In this document: positions 43,130 through 50,636 of the stretch, piece by piece | Numbering within the stretch: the stretch's first letter is position 1 | Layout of the letters: the number at the start of each line of letters is the position of its first letter | NCBI RefSeq assembly: GCF_002355335.1 | Contig: NZ_AP014946.1 | Coordinates: 4,293,501 to 4,357,500 of the forward strand | Direction of reading: 5' to 3' | Length of the DNA stretch: 64,000 bases | DNA from: Variibacter gotjawalensis | Lineage (GTDB): Bacteria; Pseudomonadota; Alphaproteobacteria; Rhizobiales; Xanthobacteraceae | Notes under the pieces: generated by a model | Told to the model about the DNA's origin: nothing | What the model saw: the letters and a program-made list of their open reading frames with translations, nothing else | Databases searched by the model: none | Made by a program: the position numbers and the translations under genes

Positions 43130-43906
43130 GTGGACATGGGAATCAGCGGCCTGCGCGTGCTCGTCACGGCAGGCGCGAGCGGCATCGGCCGCGAGGTCGT
43201 TCGTGCCTTCATCGCGGAAGACGCCAAGGTGCACACCTGCGATGTCGACCGAGATGCACTCGCGGCGTTGAAAACAAGCGATCCGAAAGTTACGCAGTCC
43301 GTCGCGGATGTCTCCGATCGCGATCAGGTCTCGAAACTTTTCGATGATGCGCTCAAAGCGCTCGGCGGTCTCGATGTGCTCGTCAATAACGCCGGCATCG
43401 CGGGACCGACCGGGAAGATCGAGGACATTCATCCGGACGATTGGGACCGCTGCCTCGCGATCAACATCACGGGTCAGTACAATTGCGCGCGGCTTGCCGT
43501 GCCGCATCTGCGCCAGAGCCAAAACGCATCGATGGTCTGCGTGTCATCACTCGCCGGCCGGCTCGGCTTCGCGATGCGAACACCCTACGCAGCGGCGAAA
43601 TGGGCCGTCGTCGGCCTCATGAAATCGCTCGCTATCGAACTCGGCGAAGACGGCATCCGCGTCAACGCGATCCTGCCGGGCGTCGTCGAGGGCGATCGCC
43701 AGGAGCGCGTGCTGCAGGCGAAAGCGCAAGCGCGCGGCGTCTCCTTCAATCAGGTGCGCGACGAAGCGCTCGCCGCCGTCTCGATGCACACGATGGTAAC
43801 GCCGCAACAACTCGCCGACATGATGGTGTTCCTCGCCAGCCCCCGCGGCCGCACGATCTCGGGTCAAGCCATCTCGATCTGCGGCGACACCCAGATGTTG
43901 GCTTAA
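43130..43906 (+). CDS. SDR family oxidoreductase
   Basis: Short-chain dehydrogenase of 258 residues. The Rossmann nucleotide site is VTAGASGIGREVV (about 10-22), NNAGIAG is present, and the catalytic Ser-Tyr-Lys appears as CVSSLAG followed by YAAAK. GTG start 13 bases after the GntR stop, with GGGAG upstream; an ATG is two codons in. Substrate unknown; context suggests a hydroxy-acid or alcohol in the same pathway as the BKACE cluster. Confidence 0.9.
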   Translation: MDMGISGLRVLVTAGASGIGREVVRAFIAEDAKVHTCDVDRDALAALKTSDPKVTQSVADVSDRDQVSKLFDDALKALGGLDVLVNNAGIAGPTGKIEDIHPDDWDRCLAINITGQYNCARLAVPHLRQSQNASMVCVSSLAGRLGFAMRTPYAAAKWAVVGLMKSLAIELGEDGIRVNAILPGVVEGDRQERVLQAKAQARGVSFNQVRDEALAAVSMHTMVTPQQLADMMVFLASPRGRTISGQAISICGDTQMLA

Positions 43907-43915
43907 CCGGGCAGC

Positions 43916-43951
43916 AAAAAACCGCCGCTCCCGCAAGGAAGCGGCGGCTCC
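43916..43951. terminator. Bidirectional terminator between SDR and DUF1150 genes
   Basis: Stem CCGCCGCT (43922-43929) with AGCGGCGG (43940-43947) and a 10-base loop. Six A residues precede it (43916-43921), giving a U-run on the minus strand, so it is a good terminator for the Hsp20-DUF1150 transcript and perhaps for the SDR gene. Confidence 0.7.
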
Positions 43952-44022
43952 ATTTAGTGCGACGAACTCGCGCGCAAGCGTTGTTGCTCAGCGCCGTAAG
44001 CTCGAACCGAATCCCTCAGGCG

Positions 44023-44265
44023 TCAGTGGACGCTGACGGCTTGCAATTCGTGCTGGAACGCGCCAGCGATCGCCGACTCGCGGCTATCGGTCAGCATAAT
44101 AGGCGTTCCATCTGCTGCGTTCAGCGTGAAAAGCTGCACGCCCGGCTGGATATCCGGAGCCTGCGGGAACAGGCTCTTCACGTCTTCGGAGCGAATTGCC
44201 TTCACGTAGGCGATGCTGCCATCGCCGAGGTGCTGCAGTGCTTCCTGTGTCAGAACATTTGTCAT
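44023..44265 (-). CDS. DUF1150 family protein
   Basis: An 80-residue protein typical of alphaproteobacteria: AYVKAIRSEDVKSLFPQAP and LFTLNAADGTPIMLTDSRESA are the family's conserved stretches. Function unknown; it regularly follows small heat-shock genes, as here (42 bases downstream of Hsp20), so it is probably heat-inducible. Confidence 0.9.
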   Translation of the reverse strand: MTNVLTQEALQHLGDGSIAYVKAIRSEDVKSLFPQAPDIQPGVQLFTLNAADGTPIMLTDSRESAIAGAFQHELQAVSVH

Positions 44266-44307
44266 GGCATTCTCCTAACAGTCAGTCGCGAAACTCGTTC
44301 CCCGCGT

Positions 44308-44742
44308 TCACTTGCCCTTCCCCGTGTCCCCGATGGTAATCGACCGTACGATCCGCTCCGGTTCGGGGCGGGCGAGGTCGACAGCAAGGAGACCGTGGTT
44401 GAGGTCAGCCCCCAGCACGTCCATTCCATCGGCGAGGACAAAAGTGCGCTGGAACTGCCGCGCCGCGATTCCGCGGTGCAGGTATTCCCGCTGCTTGTCG
44501 TCGACTTGTTTGCCTCGGATGACGAGCTGGTTCTCCTCCACCGTGACGTCGAGCTGATCTCGGGTGAAACCAGCCACCGCCAGGGTGATACGCAGCCGTT
44601 CGGGGTTCGCCCCATCGCGCGGAAGGCGTTCGATGTTGTAGGGCGGATAGCCGTCGGCAGCTTTGCTGACGCGGTCGAGCGCTCGCTCGATCTCGTCGAA
44701 GCCCAGAAGAAACGGACTGGATAGCGAAGAAATTCGCGACAT
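44308..44742 (-). CDS. Small heat shock protein, Hsp20/alpha-crystallin family
   Basis: ATP-independent chaperone that holds unfolding proteins. The 144 residues contain the alpha-crystallin domain (about 35-125; LRITLAVAGFTRDQLDVTVEENQLVIRG and the C-terminal ADGMDVLGADLNHGLLAVDL), with a short N-arm (MSRISSLSSPFLLGFDEIER). It is of the IbpA-like class. A 5' leader of about 86 bases shows ROSE thermometer features, so translation is probably temperature-controlled. Confidence 0.93.
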   Translation of the reverse strand: MSRISSLSSPFLLGFDEIERALDRVSKAADGYPPYNIERLPRDGANPERLRITLAVAGFTRDQLDVTVEENQLVIRGKQVDDKQREYLHRGIAARQFQRTFVLADGMDVLGADLNHGLLAVDLARPEPERIVRSITIGDTGKGK

Positions 44743-44828
44743 CTCAAAGTCCTTGGCTTTAAGCGACTTTGGACTAGGGTCCTTAACGGCACCCCAACGA
44801 CCGACCTGCCCGAAGGCTGCTCCGGTCA
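44743..44828 (-). ncRNA. ROSE-like RNA thermometer in the Hsp20 leader
   Basis: On the minus strand the last 29 bases before the ATG form a hairpin: CAAAG (44771-44767) pairs with CTTTG (44749-44745), and between them TCGCT (44766-44762) faces the ribosome site AGGA (44753-44750). U[UC]GCU opposite the Shine-Dalgarno, with a G-G pair, is the ROSE signature. Further upstream are a GGAC-CCTA-GTCC hairpin and a GCC-TTCG-GGC tetraloop hairpin, as in multi-stem ROSE leaders. Confidence 0.7.
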
Positions 44829-44834
44829 CCACTC

Positions 44835-44862
44835 AATATGGTGGGTTCTGCGGGCCCCGCAA
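44835..44862 (-). promoter_or_regulatory. Candidate promoter for Hsp20
   Basis: On the minus strand TTGCGG (44862-44857) and CATATT (44840-44835) are 16 bases apart. Transcription from about 44828 would give an 86-base leader, fitting the ROSE hairpins. The CTTG at the -35 also partly resembles heat-shock sigma boxes. Confidence 0.4.
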
Positions 44863-44970
44863 GAGCCTCCGTTTAGCCAGCAAAAACAATCGGTTGACAA
44901 AAGAGTGTCCAGGCCGCCTCGCGCCGAATATTTCTTTCCCTCGACGCAACGCGCGCGATCGAAAGCACCA

Positions 44971-45000
44971 TATGATATTGCATATAGCATCATTTGATGC
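44971..45000. promoter_or_regulatory. Promoter/operator of the Xre-RES module
   Basis: TATGAT (44971-44976) is a good -10 box. Just downstream, GCATCA-TT-TGATGC (44987-45000) is a perfect 14-base palindrome that covers the predicted transcript start. Antitoxins of this type repress their own promoter by binding such sites. Confidence 0.5.
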
Positions 45001-45011
45001 CATTCTGGGCT

Positions 45012-45455
45012 ATGGCTGCATCGACAACCACCCCTCTCGCCACTGATTCGTTAACGGCGAGACCGCCGCAAACTTTTGCGAGCGAGGACGACCGCAAGCG
45101 CCTGACGCCGACCGCGCTCGAGGCAGTCCGAAACCTCGCCAAATCGTGGGACGTCACCGGCGACGAGATGGCCGCTTTGCTTGGGGTCTCCTCCAGCACC
45201 TGGGATCGCATCCGAAGCGCGTCCTGGCGACAATCGTTGTCGCAAGATCAGCTGACTCGCGCGTCCGCGATGATCGGCGTTTTCAAAGGTCTCCATCTTC
45301 TCTTTGCCGACGGCATGGCCGACCGCTGGATCAAATTGCGCAACAGCGGGCCATTGTTTTCCAACCGCTCACCCATCGAAACCATGATCGAAGGCGGCAT
45401 CCCGGCGATGCTCGAAGTCCGCCGCTACGTCGACGCACTGCGCGGGGGCTTGTGA
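45012..45455 (+). CDS. Xre/MbcA/ParS-type antitoxin
   Basis: A 147-residue antitoxin of the COG5642 group. An N-terminal helix-turn-helix (about 40-75, WDVTGDEMAALLGVSSSTWDRI) and the C-terminal MbcA/ParS toxin-binding domain (about 90-140, FADGMADRWIKLRNSGPLF, IEGGIPAMLEVRRYVDAL) are present. It should neutralise the RES toxin encoded next and repress the operon. ATG at 45012 is chosen; another ATG at 44997 is possible, neither with a clear ribosome site. The stop overlaps the toxin GTG. Confidence 0.88.
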   Translation: MAASTTTPLATDSLTARPPQTFASEDDRKRLTPTALEAVRNLAKSWDVTGDEMAALLGVSSSTWDRIRSASWRQSLSQDQLTRASAMIGVFKGLHLLFADGMADRWIKLRNSGPLFSNRSPIETMIEGGIPAMLEVRRYVDALRGGL

Positions 45456-46129
45456 CGACCCTACCCTTCCCGGTGACGCGCATTGCGTTCGAACGAACCG
45501 TCCGGCTCGTCTCGTCGGCGCGGCTGCGCGATCCCGTTTTGCTCAAGCTCGTCGACCAAGCTTCGCTCACCGATCTCGCCGAGATCGAAAGCGCAACAAG
45601 CGGCCGCCTTCTCACGCAACATCGAACGATGCCCGGTCTCCTCGCATCCGGCTTTCCGCACGCAAATTTTGTCAACGCGGCCTTCGCTTATTTTCGGCCG
45701 CGCGATCTCAATCGCTTTAATGGCACGGACCAAGGCGCGTGGTATGCGGCGCTGAGCGTCGAAACCTGCCAGGCCGAGGTCGAATATCATCTCACACGCG
45801 AGCTCACGCGCGTCGGCGAGTACAACGCCACGGTAGAGTATGCTGAAATGTTTGCGAGCTTCGCAGGCGAATTCGTCGACCTACGCGGCGTTGTGCCGAA
45901 ACCCGAGTGCCTCGATCCCGATACGGCGATCGGTTATCCGGCCGGCAACGCTCTCGCCGCGATCACGCGCGCCGCGCATCACAACGGCATCGTTTATCCG
46001 TCTGTCCGGCACACGAGCGGCACGTGTCTTGTCGCGCTATGGCCGTCTGCAGTTCAGTCCGTCGCGCAGGGACAAGTCTTACGCGCCGTATGGTCCGGCG
46101 CGCCGAAACCAAACTGGACCGCTGCCTAA
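45452..46129 (+). CDS. RES domain toxin
   Basis: RES-family toxin of 225 residues; characterised members (MbcT, ParT and others) deplete NAD+ or ADP-ribosylate targets. The conserved Arg, Glu and Ser are visible in [18 protein letters not shown]-to-QAEVEYH and VYPSVRH. The start GTG overlaps the antitoxin stop (GTGA), so translation is coupled. Longer than the smallest RES toxins because of an N-terminal extension (about 1-60). It overlaps the convergent ugpC end by four bases. Confidence 0.9.
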   Translation: MTTLPFPVTRIAFERTVRLVSSARLRDPVLLKLVDQASLTDLAEIESATSGRLLTQHRTMPGLLASGFPHANFVNAAFAYFRPRDLNRFNGTDQGAWYAALSVETCQAEVEYHLTRELTRVGEYNATVEYAEMFASFAGEFVDLRGVVPKPECLDPDTAIGYPAGNALAAITRAAHHNGIVYPSVRHTSGTCLVALWPSAVQSVAQGQVLRAVWSGAPKPNWTAA

Positions 46130-47178
46130 ACGTCGAGGCGCTTCGATCCATCGGTGCTGAAGAGGTGCAACTTCTCGCGCTTTGCGATCGCCGTAATCTT
46201 CGTCCCGATCGCCGGCACGATCTGCCCCGGCGTGCGCACGATGACATCGCCGCCGCGTCCGAGCGTTCCATAGACGAAGCTTTCCGGCCCGACGCGCTCT
46301 GCCGCATCGACCGTCAGCGGCAACGTCAGACCGCCATGCGGCGCGGCTTCGCCGATCTCGAAATCTTCCGGACGCACACCGAGGATAGCGCCTTCGGCCG
46401 GCACATTGATGCCGGAGACTAGCGTGCCGAGATCGGCCGCCGAGAGCTTCAGCAGATTCATCGGCGGCGCGCCGATGAAGGTCGCGACGAACGTCGTTGC
46501 GGGCTTCTCGTAGATCGCGAGCGGATTACCCATCTGCTCGACGCGGCCGCCATTCATCACGACGAGCTGATCCGCAAGTGTCATCGCTTCGAGCTGATCG
46601 TGCGTGACGTAGATCGACGTCGTCTCGAAGCGGCGCTGAAGTTTCTTGATCTCAACGCGCATCGAAACGCGCAGCTTCGCATCGAGATTCGACAGCGGTT
46701 CGTCGAACAGGAACGCCTTCGGCTGCCGCACGATCGCGCGCCCCATCGCGACACGCTGGCGCTGGCCACCCGAGAGCGCACGCGGCTTGCGTTCGAGGAA
46801 CGGCTCGATCTCAAGGATCCTCGCCGCGTCCTTCACCAGCTTGTCAATCGTGTCCTTCGGCGTTTTCCGATTGCGCAGTCCATACGCCATGTTGTCGTAG
46901 ACGGTCATGTGCGGATAGAGCGCATAATTCTGAAAGACCATCGCGATGTCGCGCTCGGATGGCTCGATGTTGTTGACGACGCGGTCGCCGATCTTCACTT
47001 CGCCCGACGAGATGGTTTCGACGCCAGCGACCATGCGCAACAGCGTCGACTTACCGCACCCAGATGGGCCGACGAGCACGCAGAAGGAGCCGTCCGGAAT
47101 ATCGAAGGTGATCCCCTTCACGGCTTCGAAGCCGCCGAGATAAGTCTTGCGGACGTCTTTGAGGGTGATTTCAGCCAT
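46126..47178 (-). CDS. ugpC: sn-Glycerol-3-phosphate ABC transporter ATP-binding protein UgpC
   Basis: ATPase of the G3P importer, 350 residues. Nucleotide-binding domain about 1-235 with Walker [14 protein letters not shown], signature [15 protein letters not shown] and Walker [17 protein letters not shown]; the MalK-like C-terminal TOBE domains follow (about 240-350). The ATG follows the ugpE stop directly. Substrate is assigned from gene order and similarity to the Ugp set. Confidence 0.9.
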   Translation of the reverse strand: MAEITLKDVRKTYLGGFEAVKGITFDIPDGSFCVLVGPSGCGKSTLLRMVAGVETISSGEVKIGDRVVNNIEPSERDIAMVFQNYALYPHMTVYDNMAYGLRNRKTPKDTIDKLVKDAARILEIEPFLERKPRALSGGQRQRVAMGRAIVRQPKAFLFDEPLSNLDAKLRVSMRVEIKKLQRRFETTSIYVTHDQLEAMTLADQLVVMNGGRVEQMGNPLAIYEKPATTFVATFIGAPPMNLLKLSAADLGTLVSGINVPAEGAILGVRPEDFEIGEAAPHGGLTLPLTVDAAERVGPESFVYGTLGRGGDVIVRTPGQIVPAIGTKITAIAKREKLHLFSTDGSKRLDV

Positions 47179-48027
47179 TCACTTTTCCGTCTCGACAAGA
47201 CCACGCACGAACAATTTCTGCATCAGGATCACGACAGCGACCGGCGGAATCATCGCGAGCATCGCGGTCGCCATCACGATCTGCCATTCGGTCAAAGCAT
47301 CCGACGTCACGATCATCTTCTTGATGCCGATGACGATGGTCTGCATGTCGTCGCGCGTCGTGATCAGCAACGGCCAGAGATATTGATTCCAGCCGTAAAT
47401 GAAGAGAATGACGAACAACGCCGCCATGTTGGTGCGCGAGAGCGGCAGCAGCGTATCCTTGAAGAAGCGGAACGGGCCTGCCCCATCGATACGCGAGGCT
47501 TCGACGAGCTCATCCGGCACCGTCATGAAGAACTGCCGGAACAGAAGCGTCGCGGTTGCCGACGCGATGAGCGGCAACGCGAGACCCGCGTAACTGTCGA
47601 GCAATCGTAGGTCAGATGCGACCTGATAGGTCGGGAAGATACGCACTTCGACCGGTAGCATCAGCGTAATGAAGATCAGCCAGAACGCTGCCATGCGGAA
47701 CGGAAACTGAAAGTAGACGATCGCGTAGGCCGACAGCAGCGAGATCAGAATTTTGCCGAACGTAATCGTCAGCGCCATGATCAAACTGTTGAGCAACATG
47801 GTCCCGACCGGCTCGCGGGTGGTGCCGCTCGTGCCGACGAAAATCGTGCGGTAGTAGTTTTCGAAGAAATACGGTCCAGGCGTCAGAGGCATCTGGCCGT
47901 TGGAGATGATCGTCGGCTCGTGCGTCGACGCGACGAACGCGAGATAAACCGGGAACGCTACGATCGCGATTCCGATCCACAGCACCGCGTGCGGGATGAG
48001 ATTGCCGAAGCGATTGTTCTCGACCAT
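47179..48027 (-). CDS. ugpE: sn-Glycerol-3-phosphate ABC transporter permease UgpE
   Basis: Inner-membrane permease of 282 residues with six helices and the EAA loop VEASRIDGAGPFRFFKDTLLPLS. It works with UgpA as the translocation channel. It lies 34 bases after ugpA and is immediately followed by ugpC. Confidence 0.9.
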   Translation of the reverse strand: MVENNRFGNLIPHAVLWIGIAIVAFPVYLAFVASTHEPTIISNGQMPLTPGPYFFENYYRTIFVGTSGTTREPVGTMLLNSLIMALTITFGKILISLLSAYAIVYFQFPFRMAAFWLIFITLMLPVEVRIFPTYQVASDLRLLDSYAGLALPLIASATATLLFRQFFMTVPDELVEASRIDGAGPFRFFKDTLLPLSRTNMAALFVILFIYGWNQYLWPLLITTRDDMQTIVIGIKKMIVTSDALTEWQIVMATAMLAMIPPVAVVILMQKLFVRGLVETEK

Positions 48028-48061
48028 CAGCGGCTCCCGCCGGTTTGCGGAAGGAGTTGCA

Positions 48062-48940
48062 TCAGTACGTCACCTTGCGCTCGATGTAGCGGAATTGGAT
48101 GGCCGTGAGCCCGATTACCATGATCATCAAAATCACGGATTGCGCCGCTGACCCGCCGAGATCGCCGCCGAGCTTGCCGTCGTGATAGACTTTGTAGACG
48201 AGCGTCTCGGTCGCCTTCGAAGGACCGCCCCCCGTCATCGCATCGATGATTCCGAACGTGTCGAAAAACGCGTAGACGATATTGACAACCAACAAGAAGA
48301 ACGTCGTCGGCGACAGCAGCGGGAAGATGATCGTCCAGAAGCGACGCGTCGGTCGCGCGCCGTCGATCGCCGCCGCTTCGATCACGCTTCGTGGGATCGC
48401 GGCGAGACCGGCGAGGAAGAACAAGAAGTTGTACGAAATCTGTTTCCACGTCGACGCCGCGATGACGAGCGTGAGCGCATGATTGCCGTTGAGCAGAGGA
48501 TTCCAATCGACGCCGAGATCGCGCAGGCCTTTGGCGAGAATGCCGAGAGAGGGTTGGAACATGAATGCCCACAATACACCGGCGACGGCGGGCGCCACGG
48601 CGTATGGCCAGATCAGCAGCGTGCGATAGATGCTGCCGCCGCGCATCGGCTTGTCCGCCATCACGGCCAGTAGCAGCGCTATCGAAAGCGACGAAAACGA
48701 AACGGCTGCCGAGAAGATGATGGTCGTCCAAATGGTTCGATAATATTCGGGCTGCGCGAGCAACTCCTTATAATTCTCGAACCAGACGAACCGCGTCGAC
48801 AAACCGAACGCGTCCTGCAGCAGAAACGACTGCCACACCGCCTGGCTCGCCGGCCAGTAGAAGAAGATCAGAACAACGGCGAGCTGCGGCGTTAGCAGCG
48901 CATACGGCAGCCATTTGTGACTGAAGATCGCGCGCTTCAT
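48062..48940 (-). CDS. ugpA: sn-Glycerol-3-phosphate ABC transporter permease UgpA
   Basis: Permease of 292 residues with six helices: the first in [19 protein letters not shown] loop [28 protein letters not shown] at 48940 is taken because upstream in-frame codons come from a palindromic repeat element in the ugpB-ugpA gap. Partners are UgpE, UgpC and UgpB. Confidence 0.9.
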   Translation of the reverse strand: MKRAIFSHKWLPYALLTPQLAVVLIFFYWPASQAVWQSFLLQDAFGLSTRFVWFENYKELLAQPEYYRTIWTTIIFSAAVSFSSLSIALLLAVMADKPMRGGSIYRTLLIWPYAVAPAVAGVLWAFMFQPSLGILAKGLRDLGVDWNPLLNGNHALTLVIAASTWKQISYNFLFFLAGLAAIPRSVIEAAAIDGARPTRRFWTIIFPLLSPTTFFLLVVNIVYAFFDTFGIIDAMTGGGPSKATETLVYKVYHDGKLGGDLGGSAAQSVILMIMVIGLTAIQFRYIERKVTY

Positions 48941-48976
48941 TCCCGTATTTCCACTGTGCCTGCGCCTCCCCTCAGG

Positions 48977-49104
48977 CTGTCTTCCCGGCCAAGCCTGCGT
49001 ACGCGGAGCGACGCAGGCGCGAGCCGGGATCCATGTATCACCGGGATTCAAGGTTCCCGGATCGGCCGCGCCGTCTGACGACGGCTTGCCGTCCGGGATG
49101 ACAG
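48977..49104. repeat. 128-base mosaic palindromic element in the ugpB-ugpA gap
   Basis: Terminal arms CTGTCTTCCCGG (48977-48988) and CCGGGATGACAG (49093-49104) are inverted with one mismatch. Inner hairpins include GCCTGCG/CGCAGGC. The type is dispersed in Bradyrhizobium-like genomes. It may add structure to the ugp mRNA. Confidence 0.7.
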
Positions 49105-49132
49105 TTATTGGGCGTGGCGGACCACGCCAAAA

Positions 49133-50452
49133 CTAACGCGAAACCTGACGTTCGAACTGGCGCAGCATCGTGTTGCCACGCGTGACTGCATCGTCGAGTG
49201 CCTGCTTCGCCGACTTCTTGCCGGCGAGAGCCGCTTCGTATTCCTCGGCCCAAACGTCGCGCAGCTGAACCATGTTGCCAAGACGCAGGCCGCGCGAATT
49301 CTCGGTCGGCTCTTTGTTGGTCAGCTCGAGCAGCGGCGTTTCGAGATACGGCGCGTCCTTGTAGTAGCCACTATCCTTCGTCTTCTGATACGCCGCCTTG
49401 GTAATCGGCAGATAGCCAGACGACTTGTGGATCTCGACCTGGCGGTCGGTGTCCGACAGGAACGTGAAGAACTTCGCGACGCCCTTGTATTCGTCGGGCT
49501 TCTTGCCGCCCATCACCCACAGCGAAGCGCCGCCGATGATCGAGTTCTGCGGTGCGCCCTTCTGGTCCGGGTAGTACGGCATTGGCGCGGCGCCGAAAGC
49601 GAACTTCGCATTTGCCTTCACGTTGCCGAAGAAAGCCGACGACGTCAGGAAGATCGGGCATTCGCCGGCCGTGAAGCGGCCTTCGCCCGTGTTGGTGCGC
49701 CCCGAATAATCGTAGGTCTTGTCCTTCTGCAGCTCGACCAGTGACTCCAGATGCTTCACATGCAGAGGGCCGTTGAAGTTGAGAACGGTGTCGAAACCAT
49801 CGAGGCCGTTCGCCTTCGTCGACAGCGAGACGTTATGCCAAGCCGAGAGCTGCTCGGTGTTGACCCAGGTCACCCACGCATTGGAGAAGCCACAGGTCGC
49901 GTAGCCTGCCGCCTTGAGCTTCTTGGCGGCTTCAAACGTTTCCGGCCAAGTTGCCGGCGGCTTTTCGGGATCGAGGCCAGCCTTCTTGAAGGCATCCTTG
50001 TTGTACCACATCACGGTCGACGACGAGTTGAACGGGAACGAGAGCATCTCGCCCTTCGACGTCGAGTAGTAACCGGTGATCGCCGCCAGGTAGTTCTTCG
50101 GATCGAACGATTCTCCGGCATCCTTCATAAGCTGGTGAACGGGCTTTACGGCACCGGTCGCTGCCATCATCGTTGCGGTACCAACTTCAAACACCTGCAT
50201 CATGTGCGGTGCATTGCCGGCGCGGAACGCCGCGATGCCGGCATTCATCGTGTCCGGATAGCTGCCTTTGTAGGTCGGGACGACCTTGTACTCTTTCTGC
50301 GAGGCGTTGAACTCGTCGGCGAGTTTGACGATGACCGCGTTATTCGCGCCCGTCATCGCGTGCCACCACTGCAATTCGATCGGCGCCTGTGCCAAAGCGG
50401 CGCTCGCCGAAATGGCGACGGCCGAAACCCCGAGCGTGAAACTGCGGATCAT
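49133..50452 (-). CDS. ugpB: sn-Glycerol-3-phosphate ABC transporter substrate-binding protein UgpB
   Basis: Periplasmic solute-binding protein (439 residues; family 1). Signal peptide about 1-21, then IELQWWHAMTGANNAVIVKL, typical of UgpB, and a G3P/glycerophosphodiester-binding fold (SSTVMWYNKDAFKKAGLDP, ECPIFLTSSAFFGNV). First gene of ugpBAEC. No convincing PHO box was seen upstream. Confidence 0.93.
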   Translation of the reverse strand: MIRSFTLGVSAVAISASAALAQAPIELQWWHAMTGANNAVIVKLADEFNASQKEYKVVPTYKGSYPDTMNAGIAAFRAGNAPHMMQVFEVGTATMMAATGAVKPVHQLMKDAGESFDPKNYLAAITGYYSTSKGEMLSFPFNSSSTVMWYNKDAFKKAGLDPEKPPATWPETFEAAKKLKAAGYATCGFSNAWVTWVNTEQLSAWHNVSLSTKANGLDGFDTVLNFNGPLHVKHLESLVELQKDKTYDYSGRTNTGEGRFTAGECPIFLTSSAFFGNVKANAKFAFGAAPMPYYPDQKGAPQNSIIGGASLWVMGGKKPDEYKGVAKFFTFLSDTDRQVEIHKSSGYLPITKAAYQKTKDSGYYKDAPYLETPLLELTNKEPTENSRGLRLGNMVQLRDVWAEEYEAALAGKKSAKQALDDAVTRGNTMLRQFERQVSR

Positions 50453-50636
50453 CTCTTAGTCTCTCCCTGAAGCATTACCGCCGGTCGGCGGGCCACGAAC
50501 GCGCTAGCAACGGGTTGCGACGCGTCCGTGACAATCGTTAGTTGCACTTTACGACGGCAAATCGGGGGAGCGATAGCCCCCCGGCGCGGTGGTTGGCCCC
50601 ATAGCCACACGGTTTCGGCGTTGCTAAAGGTTCCGG

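Noticed and set aside
50453-50636. PHO box ahead of ugpB
   Set aside because: Only a partial TGTCA-like half-site on the minus strand; no second repeat at the right spacing.
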